DNA of 41,918 bases from Acephala macrosclerotiorum (GCA_014904845.1 MU119585.1:1-41918); one strand, 5' to 3'. Positions 21,224-34,300 are shown, counted from the stretch's first letter. Program-made: numbers and translations. Notes: generated by a model from the letters alone, not told the origin.

Positions 21224-22767
21224 ATGGAAGAATCGAATCCAGAATTAGAGCAATTCCGCCAGCAATGGCGCGCAGAAGTATCCGCGAGAAATCAGAACGA
21301 TACAAACAGAGGGGCGAAGTCAAAGGCCCCTCGCAGACCCCCACCAATTGCAAGCCTCTCTTCGAGCAAAATTGCCCCTCCTTTGAAGAACATTGATGAA
21401 GAACACGTACCTCAAGTTTTTGGTGGCTATGATGGGTTTGCAGATAAGGAAGATCATGGTGAAAGCTCGAAGGCCGCTGGCAAAGACCCACAATCTGCCT
21501 TGGATCACTATGAGAGGGCGGTAGAGAGAGAAAGTCAAGGAAGCCTTGGAGACAGCCTGAGCCTCTACCGAAAGGCTTTCCGCGTATGAGAGTCCATTTA
21601 CTTCTAGGATATCCAGCTAACAGCTACTAGATGGACCACCAGGTCGACAAAAAGTACAAGAACAAGCATTTCCCACCTTCCTCTTTCGCATCGAAACCTG
21701 CCAACCCAAACCCATCGAATGCTCCGGTCACAGTACCCAATACCGCCCACCACTCCCTAGGCGGGCCCCCACAACCTATCAAAGAACTTATTGCGAGCTT
21801 TGCAAGTCTCGTTATTGAGCCAGCGCCGCCTGCCATTGAAGGTACTCCGGCTCCTCCTTGTCCACTCGCGGACCTGCCAGAAGAGATATTGGTTCACATA
21901 CTCAAGGAAGTGGCTATCTTGGACGTTGCTTCCTTCGTCAGGCTAGCTCAGGTCTGCAAGAGATTGGCATACCTTGTGGCGACGGAAGACCAAATATGGA
22001 AGAGAGTTTGTCTTGGGTCAGAAGTCGGCTTCGGAGCCATGCACTACCAATGGCAGCGAGAAGTCCTCGGCGGACCATTGAAGGAGGAAGAAGACATTCC
22101 AGGCTTTGAAGACGGCGAGGAAGATGCTCCTGGGCCTCTCACCAATGAAGCAATCACGGATTCACTCTTCGTAACTTCATATTCGTCCTCTTGGCACAAG
22201 ATGTTCCGCCTTCGACCAAGAATCCGCTTCAACGGATGCTATATCAGCACCGTCAATTATACAAGGCCCGGCCAAGCCCTTGCATCTCAAGTTACATGGC
22301 ACAGTCCCGTCCACATCGTAACTTACTATCGATACTTACGCTTTTTCCGAGACGGGACGGTCATCAGCCTCTTGACAACTGATGAGCCTGCAGACGTGGT
22401 TCATAATCTGACAAAAGAGCTCCAAGACTTACACCGTGGCGGAGCTGCACCGCATCTTCCCTCTATCACAATGCAACACGCGTTGCGAGGACGTTGGCGA
22501 CTTTCAAATCCCGACGATAATCCGGATGCAGATCTCAAGGATGCAGAAGGTGATTTGTTCGTCGAAACGGAAGGAGCAAGCGCAAAGTACATGTATCGGA
22601 TGAAGCTCTCTCTTCGCAGTGCCGGCAAGGGTGCAAAGAACAATAAACTGGTCTGGCAAGGTTTCTGGAACTATAACTTGTTAACAGACGACACTGGGGA
22701 GTTCACCTTGAGAAACGACAAGGCATTCTTTTGGAGCCGAGTCAAGAGCTATGGTAATGGCGCATGA
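21224..22767 (+). CDS. F-box protein of the Pof7 / FBXO9 / Hrt3 type
   Basis: Substrate receptor of an SCF ubiquitin ligase. Exons are 21224-21583 and 21631-22767, giving 498 aa. The 47-nt intron (GTATGA donor, GCTAAC branch, TAG acceptor) joins in phase 0. The ATG sits in a good context (ACCATGG). Residues about 91-130 (ALDHYERAVERESQGSLGDS, then SLYRKAFR and DKKYKNKHF) are the TPR-like helix pair typical of FBXO9-class proteins. The F-box is at about 198-247 (PLADLPEEILVHILKEVAIL ... VCKRLAYLVATEDQIWKRVC). The C-terminal half (FRLRPRIRFNGCYISTVNYT, YYRYLRFFRDGTVISLLTT, HALRGRWRL) is the conserved C-terminal domain of this family. Exon 2 happens to begin with ATG and could be miscalled as a separate gene, but the helix motif clearly spans the junction. 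Confidence 0.92.
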
Positions 22768-23742
22768 TGTGCAAAACAGCCAACGAATCTGATGATTGAA
22801 TAAGAGGCATGTCCAGCAAATCGGACGCAAATGTACGAATTATGCTTTGCCAAGCTTTCCTTATTTTTGAGGGGCAGGATGCTTATGATATGGATGGTCC
22901 GAACGGGGGTTAGCCTTGTTCCGATCAGGGGCTCGCTTAGAGGGTCTCCGACGACACTCGCAACTCCTGAGAACATCTCCATCTTTCAACATACGATGTT
23001 CTCCTCAAGCAGGAAAGTCAAGTGGTTTGCCTCTGTTTGAATTGTACTCTTTCGGAGTTTATATGGAGAGCCAAGTGGCTCCAGACGAAAAACTTCCTAA
23101 GAGTTCGTGGATCCTCCACTTGCTTTCTTGGCAGGGGCGCTTTGTCTGAGGTTTGACGCCATGAAACATCACCACCCGCAAACTACTCGAATCACGGATT
23201 TAGGTTACTCACGCCATCCGATGCGCTGCGCCCGGAACGGAGCGCCGAGATTTCTAGTTTGGTTTCAGGCACTCGATAGCTGAGCGACGTGAGCGCCGCG
23301 TCAGGAGTGGTATCTACTTTTATAAACCACACCCCACGCTGCACTCTAATCAGATATAGTCGTCGATCATTTTCAATAGTGACTGGCGCGCGAGATTTTT
23401 CATCTATTCCAGACTGGATCCTCCCTCATCTGGGATAACCTCTTTGCCAGGTCTGTTCTATCTTTTCTGTTGAGTTCTGGAAACAAAGGATCGATTTTCG
23501 TGGCCTGGCTAGAAGCGAGGTACATGATCTAGGTCCTTGAGCTTCATCATCCGACGTCCACATCTTGCCGCTATCATCAATGCCATGCTGCGAAGAATTC
23601 GAACATCTTGTCGCCAGCTCCTCACTGTATAAGTGAGCTCGCCACTCCCTCACCAAGTTCACTGTGGCCCGGGTTTGGCCATCACTTCACATCATCGAGA
23701 CGACCTACCTACTCGCCGCTCTTACCATATCATACGATCCTA
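22768..23742. other. Intergenic / upstream region of the secreted-protein gene
   Basis: 975 bp. It contains the F-box gene 3' UTR and the promoter of the secreted-protein gene. TATAAA occurs at 23321-23326, 417 nt before the ATG at 23743. If it is used, the leader is long and contains upstream ATGs at 23580 and 23585, each opening a short ORF that closes before 23743, or else an unannotated leader intron. No other gene is supported. Confidence 0.4.
23321..23326 (+). promoter_or_regulatory. TATA box, probably for the secreted-protein gene
   Basis: An exact TATAAA on the + strand in an otherwise GC-balanced stretch, followed by C-rich leader-like sequence. The 417-nt distance to the ATG implies a long leader or a leader intron. 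Confidence 0.35.
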
Positions 23743-24255
23743 ATGTTACTTCTATTTCTCGCCGTTTTCCTTGCAGCAACCTTCGTGTCTGCATGCTCGC
23801 CACCGAACATCAAGGTGACGATCGACAGCGGAACACCATTCCAGGTACCAATATTCAAAGACTGCAATTTTGGCTCTCCTGCTCCTACAACACCTGGCAG
23901 TACGCCCCTCTCTCCTTTCTTCCTCTCTCTCTATCCCCTCTACCTCCTCCATCCTCCACCCTCCATATCCTAACGCATCATAGAAAACATTCCTGGTAAC
24001 GCAACCAACGCCCTAGCCGACTACACGCAATTCGTTGACTCTACCGGCGAGTTACTCGACAAAGATAGCACAAGCCAACTATTAGAATTCTTCGGACAGG
24101 CTGTGAGCTTGAATGTGTTGTTGAGTCAGACGTTATGTACGGTTACGACGACGGGGGATGATATTGTGGTTATTCAGGAGGATAATGAGAGTTTGGATGG
24201 GGATGGGACAGCGGTGATGGTGGGGAGTTATAGGTGTATTATCGATTTGAGCTGA
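23743..24255 (+). CDS. Small secreted protein with four cysteines (effector-like)
   Basis: Exons are 23743-23899 and 23984-24255, giving 142 aa. The 84-nt intron has donor GTACGC, a CCTAAC branch and a CATAG acceptor, and splits a Lys codon. Residues 1-17 ([17 protein letters not shown]) are a clear signal peptide with cleavage expected after Ala17. The mature chain of about 125 residues has four Cys (CSPP, DCNF, TLCT, YRCI), enough for two disulfides, one N-glycosylation site (NATN) and an acidic C-terminal half. No known domain is recognised. Size, secretion, Cys content and position about 600 bp from a RIP-decayed block fit the usual profile of a candidate effector or surface protein, but the role is inference only. 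A G-quadruplex-forming motif lies 54 nt after the stop codon. Confidence 0.72.
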
Positions 24256-24830
24256 GGTGGGTGGGGATGAGGAAGGGAAGATGGGGAAGTTAGCGAGGGG
24301 GGAGAGAAGGGATGGGAGGGATTGGGAAGAGGAGGGGTGGATTGTATGTTTGTGGATAATGATGGACGTGATATGAAAGATGAGGTTGGGAAAAGAGGGG
24401 GGTTTTTTTTTTAGATGTGTATATTGGTTGGGCATAGGAGTTTTGTGGGCGTTCAGCGCTGGATGCAATACCCGAACATGGATACATTTAGCTGCTAGCT
24501 TGAGGTGGCAGGTGCCATCTCAGTCTTTTGATCATTGTCGTTCGTCGGCATCGCCTATCCCGACGTTTGGAGCAAAGCTTACTTCTCTTCATCTGTTGTC
24601 TCTGTTCTCGGTGTTCAAACCTATGTCTGTGGTTCGTCCAAGAAGCGCTCGCGTGTTTTCCAAACTCTATTGTTATATCGTCAAACAGTTTCTTATATTG
24701 AGCTTACCACATTACACTTGTCACAACGAGCTAAGTCAGTCCAAAGTCAGTCACATGGAAACTCATTTCTTAAGAACATTTGTATTTGCATTTGATGCCT
24801 GACCAGCAGACTCAATTAATTATATTAAAA
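24256..24830. other. 3' region with purine-rich tract, then unique DNA up to the AT-rich block
   Basis: About 24256-24345 is almost all purine on the + strand and includes a G-quadruplex motif. The remainder is ordinary sequence; ORFs at 24380-24802 lack any domain, and one begins inside a low-complexity tract. Composition then drops to AT-rich from about 24800-24950. Confidence 0.4.
24309..24326 (+). promoter_or_regulatory. Canonical G-quadruplex motif
   Basis: Four GGG runs at 24309-24311, 24314-24316, 24318-24320 and 24324-24326, separated by loops of 2, 1 and 3 nt. Such short loops favour a stable quadruplex. On the + strand it would be in the 3' UTR of the secreted-protein mRNA. Confidence 0.4.
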
Positions 24831-26385
24831 AGAAGCAAAAAAAAAATTATTTTTGTTCTTTATTTCGTTTTCGCTTTTTTTGCAAAACACGTAAATCCTT
24901 TTATCGATATTACTTTTTTTTATTTATTTCTTTTTTTTAATTAATTAAATTTTTATAGTATTTTTTTATTTGGATTTTAATTTTTTTAATTCGTTTTTCG
25001 TTTTTTTTTAAATAAGTATTCGATTATATATTTTACGTATATTTTACAAATTATTTATTATTTTAAATTAAAAAATTTAATATTAAATTTAATTATATTT
25101 TAATTAAATTACTTTATAAAATTTTATAAAATTAAAAATATATTTAAAATAATATATAATCGATTTAATAAAAAATATTAAAATTTTAATTTTATTATAA
25201 TTATAATTATAATTTGTTAATTAATTTAAATCGTATAAAATTTAATTAAATATTATTAAAGTTTAAATTTTAAACGATTTTATTAATTTATTATTATATA
25301 AAAAATCCAAAAAAATATTATAAAAATAATATATATAATATATATATATATAAATAAATAATATATTAAATAAAAAATTCGACTATATATAAATAATAAA
25401 AATTACGTATATAATACGTAAAAATAATTTTTTTTATAATAATTATTATATAAATTAATAAAATATAATAATTATTAAAAAATATTAAAACTTTTTAAAT
25501 AAGTTTTTATTTAAAATATTACAATAATAAAACGTCGAAATTTAATTTTATAATTATATAATTTTTAAAAAAAATATAAATTTTTTTTAAAATTATATAT
25601 TAAATAAAATAATTTATATTAATTAAATCGATTATAATATTTTTATTTTAAATATTAAAATATTAAACATTTTTATAATTATATAATTTTTAATAATATA
25701 AAATTTTATTTTAAATATTATAAAATTTATTAAATTATTAATATTAATTAATATTTGATTTTATTAATTAAATATAAAATAATAAAATTTAAATTAAATA
25801 AATTTTTTATATAAAAAAAATATATTTAATTTTTTTTAATTTATATTTATTATATATAATAAAAAAAAACAATTATTAAAATTTTTTTTTTAAATTAATA
25901 ATTAAAACGATAATAAATATTATATATTAAATTTTTTTTAAAATAACGAATTTTTATATTATTTAAAATGTATTTATATTTTATATATAAATATAAATTA
26001 ATATTATTTAATATTAAATATAATAATTTTATTATTATTAAATAAAATTAATTTAAATAAATATATAATAAAAAAAATTAATTTATTATAATAAAAACAA
26101 ATATAAAAAAATTAATTTATTTTATATAAAATTAAAATATTTAAAAAATTTAAATATAAAATTTTATAAATATAATATTAAAATTTAAAAAATAATATAT
26201 TTTAAAATAATTATTAACAATTTAAAAATATTTTTCTCGTTTTTTAAAAAAAAAAAATTCGTCGATTCGTAAACGAATTAATTAATAAATAGTTTTTTTT
26301 TCTCTCGATATATATTTTATTTTATAAATCTCGTAAAAACGTTTTTATGAGAAATTATAAAATTTTTAATAAATATTTATTTATT

Positions 26386-26386
<1 letters not shown>

Positions 26387-26444
<58 letters not shown>

Positions 26445-26446
26445 TT
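26387..26446. repeat. (TTTA)n microsatellite
   Basis: About 15 uninterrupted copies of TTTA within the AT-rich block. Confidence 0.9.
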
Positions 26447-27959
26447 AAAACAATTGAATTTATTTGTATAATTTTACTATTATCGTTTAATTTTTATAAA
26501 TATAAATATTATTATATATTTAATACGAAAAACGTCGAATATAATAAATATATTCAAATCGTCGATTTAATTTTTATAAAATTTTTAATAGTTTTTAATA
26601 AAAACTTTAATCGATTCGTTCGAATTTTTTAATTAATATTTTATTAATTAATATATTTTATTTAATTTATCGTTATTTAATTTATTAAAATTTTACGTTT
26701 CGATTTTTTTTTTTAATTTTAAATCTCGATACGTTTTAATTAAAAAAGTTTATTAAACGATATATTTTAATAAAAACTGCGACGATAATAATAATATACG
26801 ATAAATATAATATTTATTAAATATAAAAACTTTTTTAATTTTTATATTATTTTAAATAATACGTAATATATTAATTTAAAATTATTAAAATCGTAAAAAT
26901 AAAATATTTTTATAATAAAATAAAATTAAATTGTAATAATTAAAAAATACATTTATTTATATTCGCGAAATTTAATATTATTAATACGATTTAATTACGA
27001 AATAATTATAAATTAATTCGAAAGTTTTCGAATAATATTAAACGTTTTTTCGAAAAAATTATATAATTTTACAAATATTAATTCTATAAATATAAAAAAT
27101 TAATAAAACGATTTTTAATATTTAAATTTTTTTTAAATATTTTAATTTCGAGTTTTTTATATATTTAATTATTAAAATATTTATTATATAAAATAAAAAT
27201 AAATATTATTATTAAAATATTTTATATTTTTATATAATATTAAATAAATTACTTTTTAATTATTATAATATAATACATAATAATTTATATTAATTATTTA
27301 TTAAATATATATATTTTTATTTAATTTTTTATTTTATTTATTTATTTTTATTTCGAGTTTTAATTATAATATTTATGTAATTATTTTACGTTAATAAATA
27401 ATTTTTAATAATATTAAAAAACTTTTTATAAATTGTTTAATTATTATAAATTTTTTAATTTTTTTTTAATATAAATTATATATATATATTTTATTATTAA
27501 TACAAATTTTTGTTTATTTTTTTATTTTTATTATAATAAAACAATTTCGTTATCAATTTAAAAATTAATAATTAATTATCGTTAATTATTATTTTCGTTT
27601 ATTAATTATAAAATCGAAATAAAAATAAAAATAATTTTCAATTTTCGATTTTCAAATATTATTAATAAATATATTTTTATTTTTACTATGAAATAAATTA
27701 ATTAATTTATAATTTCTTTTTTTTATTATTATTACAATAAAACGATTTTATTATAAATTTAAAAACTAATATTTGATTATTATTAATATTATTTTTATAT
27801 TATTATTAAATTTTTTTTTTATTATTTATTTTATTATTACGAGAATTTCAATATATAATATAATTAAAAAATGCGATATTAAATCGATAAAAAATAAATA
27901 TATAAAAATTATAAAATAAAAATACTTTCGTCGATTAAAAAAACTAATAATTAATTATT

Positions 27960-28505
27960 TTCGAATTTTTAAATTTTTATTTTTCGATATTTCGAGTATT
28001 TTATTTTCGAATTATTAAAAAAAATTTTTTTATTTTTATTTCGAAATATATTAATTACGATTAATTATTTATTCTCGAATTTTAATTATTTTATTTTCGA
28101 ATTATTAAAAAATAATTTTCTTTTTTATTTCGAAATATATTAATCGCGATTAATTATTTATTTTCGAATTTTAATTATTTTATTTTCGAGTTATTAAAAA
28201 ATGTATTTTTATTTTTACTTTGAAATATATTAATCAAATTTAATTATTTATTTTTTTTATATTGAAATTAATTTTAATTTATTAAAAAATATTTTTTTAT
28301 TTTTATTTTTAAATTAATTAATCGAATTTAATAATTATTTTCATTGAATAAAAAAATTAATATTTGATTATTTTCGAATTTCGTCGAATAAAAAAATTAA
28401 TATTTAATTATTTTCAATTTTCGATTATTAATAACGACGTTCATAATTTTTTTTTCGAATTATTAAAAAGTATATTTTATATTTTTATTTCGAAATATAT
28501 TACTA
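27960..28505. repeat. Degenerate minisatellite, period about 90 bp
   Basis: Related units containing ATTTCGAAATATATTA followed by TTAATTATTTATT and TTATTTTCGAATTATTAAAA recur with the marker at 28040, 28130 and 28220, then degenerate near 28310 and 28400, and reappear at 28490. That is about six units of 89-90 bp. Unit-to-unit differences are largely transitions. Confidence 0.6.
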
Positions 28506-28570
28506 TTATTACAATTTTTTTGTTTTAAATATATAAAATCATAAAAATTTAAAATAATATTTTAAATATT

Positions 28571-28668
28571 TAATAAATATAAAAATTATATTTAATAAAT
28601 ATAAAAATTATATTTAATAAATATAAAAATTATATTTAATAAATATAAAAATTATATTTAATAAATAT
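28571..28668. repeat. 22-bp tandem repeat, about 4.4 copies
   Basis: Perfect repeats of TAATAAATATAAAAATTATATT start at 28571, 28593, 28615, 28637 and 28659. The identity between copies, inside heavily diverged DNA, points to recent expansion by replication slippage. Confidence 0.9.
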
Positions 28669-31195
28669 ATTGTTATTATTATTATTTTTGTATTTTATAA
28701 ATAAATATTATTATTATTATTTAATTTTTTTAGAAAAAATTATAAATTTTTCTTATTAAATATTTTTATTAATATTTTTTTTTATTCGTTCGATAATAAA
28801 AACTTTTATTAATAATATAATATTATAATTAAAATTTATTTAATACGTTTATTTTAAATACGAAATAAAATAATATTATAAACATTTAAAAAAAAAAAAT
28901 TATTATTAAATATTTTTTATAAATATAAATTTATTTTTTATTTTTAAAAAATAAATAATTAAATAAATTTAATAATTTTTTTTATTATATTTTTTTATAT
29001 ATTTTTTTATTATTATATTTATTATATATTTATAATATTTAAATTAAATTTAAATTAAATTTAAAATAATTTTTTTTAAATTTTTTTTATATTAATATAT
29101 ATGTTATTTATATTTATATTAAATTTTTATAATTAAATTTTTTTTCGATCGTAATAAAAATAATTTTTTTTTAAAAAGTATTTATAATAATTTTAAACGT
29201 TATTGATTATATTATATCGAATTAAAAATAAAATAATAATACGTTTTTATAGTTTTATTATCGAATTTATTAAAATTATTTAATTTTTTTAAAAAAAATT
29301 TAATTTTAATTTTTTTGAAATTTTAATTTTATTATTAAAATTCTTTTTTTTTTTTAAAAAAAAAACTAATAACGTTTATTTATAAAAAGTTTTCTAAAAA
29401 ATTATTAATTTTAAATAATTTACGTATTATAAATTATTTAATTTATTTTAATAATAATAATTTTCATATTAATAAAAATAATTTTCAATTTTTATTATTT
29501 TAATTTTTATTAATATATAAATTATTTTTAAATTCGTTTTAAAATATTTAATATATATTATAAATATAATTTTAATATTCATTTAAATCTTTTTTAATAA
29601 ATTTAATATTTATTTTATTATTTCGATTTTTTATTTTTTATTTTTTTATATATTTTTATTTAATTTTTATTATATTTTTTTTTTCATTTAATTAATTTTT
29701 TAAATTATTTTATTTATTAATCGAATTAAATTAAATCTTTTTTCGTTTAATCGATTTTTCAAAGTATTTTATTTATTGATTAAATTGAATTAATTATTAT
29801 TATACGAATTATATAATCGTATTAATATTAATATTTTATTTTTTTAAATCTCGATTTATTTTTTATTATTTTTATTATTATTATTAATATTTAATATTGT
29901 TTTTTTTTATTGAAATTTACGATTTAAAAGTTTTTTTTCATTTTAAACAAATTTCATTTATTGTTTAAAAATTTTAAATTTTTATTTTTGTTTTTAATTT
30001 TTATAATTTTTATAAATTTTATATTTTAATTATATATATTAATTTATATTTATTTAAACTTTTATTTATATCAATTGTTTTATATTCGAATTTATTTTTT
30101 ATTCGAATTTTATTTTATATTTGAATTTTAAAATCGTATTTTATTTTTTGATTTTATTTAATAAAATATTTATAATTTCGAAAAATATTTTAAAAAACGT
30201 TATATATAAAATTTTATAAAAAAATATAATAATAATAATTTTAATAATAAATTTTTATATTAAAAAAAAAAAAATTAAAATTAATATTTTAAATATTATT
30301 AAAAAAAAAATTAAAATATAAAATAAAAAAAAATTTATTATATAATTATATAATTTAATATTTTCGAATTTAAATATATTATTATTTTAAAAATTAAAAA
30401 TAAATATTAATTAAAATACAATATATTTTTTTTTATATAAAATTGAAATAATTTTATATATATAAAATTAATATAAAAAAAAAAAAAAATTTATTATTCA
30501 AAAAAAAAAAATCTTTTTTATAAAAAATAATAATTTATTTAAAAAAAAAATCAAATAATAAATTATTTTTTTTAAAATAAAAATATTTATTATATCGTAA
30601 AAAAAAAAAATAAAAAAAAAAATAATTTAAAAATTTTATTTTATTTTTATTTTTTATTTTTATTTTATTTTATAAATTTCATAAAATCGTTTTATTTTTA
30701 TTTAAATTTTTAAAATTTTTATTAAAAATAAATTAAAATTAAATTTATTATATAATTTATATAATTTTTTATTTTTTAAATTTAAATATATCGTTATATT
30801 AAAAAAATAATAAACGTATATAATTATTTTTAAAGTTTAAAATATTAATATTATTAAAAATATTTATTTAAAAAACAAATAAATATTAAAATTATAAATA
30901 AAATAAATTTTCTTTGATTTAAATACGATTTTAAATTTTTAAAATAATTATTAAATCTTTTAAATTAATTTATTTTATAATAAATAATATTAAAAAATTA
31001 TTTTTTATATTATTTAAATCGAAAAAAATTTTAATTTTAAAAAAATATAATAAAATGTATATTTCGTATACGAAAAAAAATTATATATAATAAATTTAAC
31101 GTTATATTAAATTTTTTAAAATCGAAAATAATTTTATTTAATATTAAATTTTAAAATTTGTATATTGTAATAATATAAATTAAAACGATAAAAAA

Positions 31196-31387
31196 TGTTA
31201 ATATTACTAGTAATAAATCAAAAACGAAGTAAATAAATAAATTGAATGATTCGTTGATTGATTGTAAGTTCTAAATCTAATAAGCGCGCAAGAATTGAAA
31301 GATATAATCTCAATTCTAGCGCAAGCGGCGCTAGTCCCGATCTGGCCTAGTACCGCACGTGACTACTAAACTAATATTGTATTTACA
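31196..31387 (+). mobile_element. LTR-like islet (possible solo LTR), little mutated
   Basis: About 192 bp starting TGTTAATATTAC and ending TAATATTGTATTTACA, with TG...CA termini flanked by A5 on both sides. This is compatible with a 5-bp target duplication but low in complexity. The interior has normal base composition and perfect inverted repeats: ATTACTAGTAAT (31203-31214), AGAATTGA/TCAATTCT (31291-31298 with 31310-31317) and CTAGCGC/GCGCTAG (31316-31322 with 31328-31334). Orientation is inferred from the TG start. It could also be a MITE or a small structured RNA gene remnant. Confidence 0.4.
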
Positions 31388-34300
31388 AAAAAATTAAAAC
31401 GAGAAATAATTTATTTTTTAATAAAATTTTTTTTTACGAATAATAAAAAAATAAAAATTAATAATCGATTTTTAAATTAATTTTTTTAATATTTTTTTTA
31501 AAATTCGAATTATTATAATTATTAATTTTAATTAAAATAATATATAATATATTTTATTTTAATATTTTCTTTTTAATTAAATTAATTTTTTTATTATTTT
31601 TATTGAATTATTAATAATTTTATATTCAATTTAAACGTTTTATATTATTATAATTTTTATATCGATATTTATAATAAATTTATTATATATATTTTTAATA
31701 TATTTACGAGCGATAAAAATAATAATAAAAAAATCATTAATATAAAATTTTTTTAATATTAAATTATTAAAATCTCGAAATCAATTATAATTTTTACGTT
31801 TTATTTTTTTGTTCGTATTAAAAAATCGTAAAATATTTTAAAAAATATTTTATACGTTGTTTAAAAATTTAAATTTAATACGTTATTTTAAAAATTAAAA
31901 TTTTTTTAAAAAGTATATATTTTCTCGTAATTCGATTAACGTTTTTTTAAATTATAAAAATTTCGTATTTTTTTCGATTTAATATATTATTTACGTAAAA
32001 CGATCGATTTAATTTAAAAAATCGTACGTAATACGATTATAAATAAATTTCGAATTATTTCGTAAAATTATAAACAATTTATTATATATAATTAATGTTT
32101 TAATAAATAAAAACTATTAAAAATTCTCGTATATAAAAATATTAATATCGTCGAAAAAAAAATTATAGCGTTTTAAAAAAATTTAATAAAATCAATAATC
32201 GATAATTTTTAATATTTAAATAAAAATTATAAATTTTTCGTTAATAATAAAATATTTTTTATAAACGAATTAATTTTGTAATTTTATAAGTTTATTAAAA
32301 TTTAACGATTTATATAAATTAATATTATAAAACGAATAAATTAAAATTTTAAATAATAAATAAAAAATTTAATTTTTAAAATTATAAATAATAATTTTAA
32401 TTAAAATAATTCGAAAAAACGAATTTAATTTTTTAAACTACGTAATAATTTTTATAATACGAATATATATTTATAAAAATATATACGTTTTCTCGATTTT
32501 AATTATATTATCGAAATTAATTCAAAAAAATCGAATTAAATTATAACGATATAAATTGTACGTTTTAATAATATATTTAATTATTAAATCGTAAAAATAA
32601 TATTAATTTTTATTTAAAAATTTTACGTCGTTTAATATTAATAATTCGAATTTTATACGATATTTAATATTTTTTTTAATATTTTTTTAAAATTTGAAAT
32701 TAATATCGTATTTATTAATATAAATATTTTAATTTTATTTTCGATTTATTTTTTTATTATTTAAATCGTTCGAATTCTCGATTTAAATATTTTTATTATT
32801 ATAATTAATATATTAACGTATTTAAAAATTTTTATTATTAAAAGAATTATTTATTTCGAGTATAATAAAATAATTATAATTTTAATTTAATAATTGAATA
32901 TTATTATTATTAATTTCGAATTTATTATAATAATTATTATTAATATAATTATAATAAACTTTATATAATTTATAAATTTTAAATTAAATATTTATTTAAA
33001 TATTTTCGATTTTTATAAAACTTTTAACGTTTATAATATAATAATAATTAAAATAAAATTAATTTTTTGATTTTAATTTATATTTTAAAAAATAATTTAT
33101 AATTCTCGATTTAATAATATAATTAAAATATATTATAATTATATATTTAAAATTATTCGATTAAAATAACGTTTCGTAAATAATTTTTATTTTTAAAATT
33201 AATTAATCGACGTTTATATTTAATATAAATATTAAACGCAATTTTTATTTTTTAAAAATTTTATTAAAATATTAATAAATATAATATTAATTTTTCGAAA
33301 AATAATTAAATATAATATATTTATAAAAAAATTTTATTTATAATAATTTTAAAAATATATAATAATATTTTTAAATAAATTAATCGCATTTGTCGATAAA
33401 ACGTATTAATAATTTAATAATAAAAAATATTATAAACTAATAATTAAAAACTCGAAAAAAAATTTAAACGATAACAATTAATTATAATATATATAAAAAA
33501 ATAAAAAAATAATATAATACAACTTATTTTAGTCGTGATTTATTTATAAAACGTTAATTTCTTTTTTTTAAACGTATATTTAAATATATATATTATAAAA
33601 TTATTATACGTATATATTATAAAATTTTTATACGTATATATAAATTAAATATTTATATTTGCTATTTATACAAAGATTAATTAATTGATAAAAATTATTA
33701 AAACGATAATAATTTTATTTTATTTTGTTTTGTTTTTACTAATAAATTAAAATTGATATTCGTATAATTTTATAATTTTATATTTTTATAAATATTTATT
33801 AATTTTATAACGATTATATAATTATATTCAATTTAAAAAAATAACGAATTAATTTAAAAAATTTACGATTTAAATAAAAAAATAAAAAAATTACGTTTAT
33901 TAATCGAATAATTTAAATCGAAATATTAAATAAATATTTTATCGATTTAAAATTTAATAAATTTTTTTTTTTAAATCTCGATTTAAATATTTGTTTTTAA
34001 AGTTTAATTTTTATCGAATTAAATAATATAATAAATATAATTTGTTTTTCGAGTTTATTATTTGTATCGATATTAAAAATTTTAAATTTTTATTAATAAT
34101 TTAAAAATTATATCGAAAAAAATCGTAAAATAAAATTATAATCAAATAATAATAATATAAAAATTATTTTATACGTTTTTTCAAATAATATATTATCGAA
34201 TTTTTTTATTAATAACGGTTTTTTAATCGATATAATTAAATATATAACGATAAAAATTTTTTTATTAATAATTAATATAGTTTCAAATAAAAAAAATTAT

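Larger units (their letters stand above)
24831..31195. repeat. AT-rich, RIP-saturated repeat block (right isochore, part 1)
   Basis: The composition and CpG-restricted pattern match the left block. No coding capacity is visible. The first ~120 bp (24831-24950) are less extreme and contain GCAAAAAA / TTTTTTGC inverted motifs, perhaps the edge of an inserted element. Embedded low-complexity and tandem repeats are listed separately. Confidence 0.85.

Noticed and set aside
24380..24802. 140-codon + strand ORF after the secreted-protein gene
   Set aside because: Starts within a purine/T-tract region, overlaps another ORF in a different frame, and has no domain or splice support.
26387..28668. CRISPR-like array
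   Set aside because: The repeats are contiguous AT-rich satellites without unique spacers, in a eukaryotic context.
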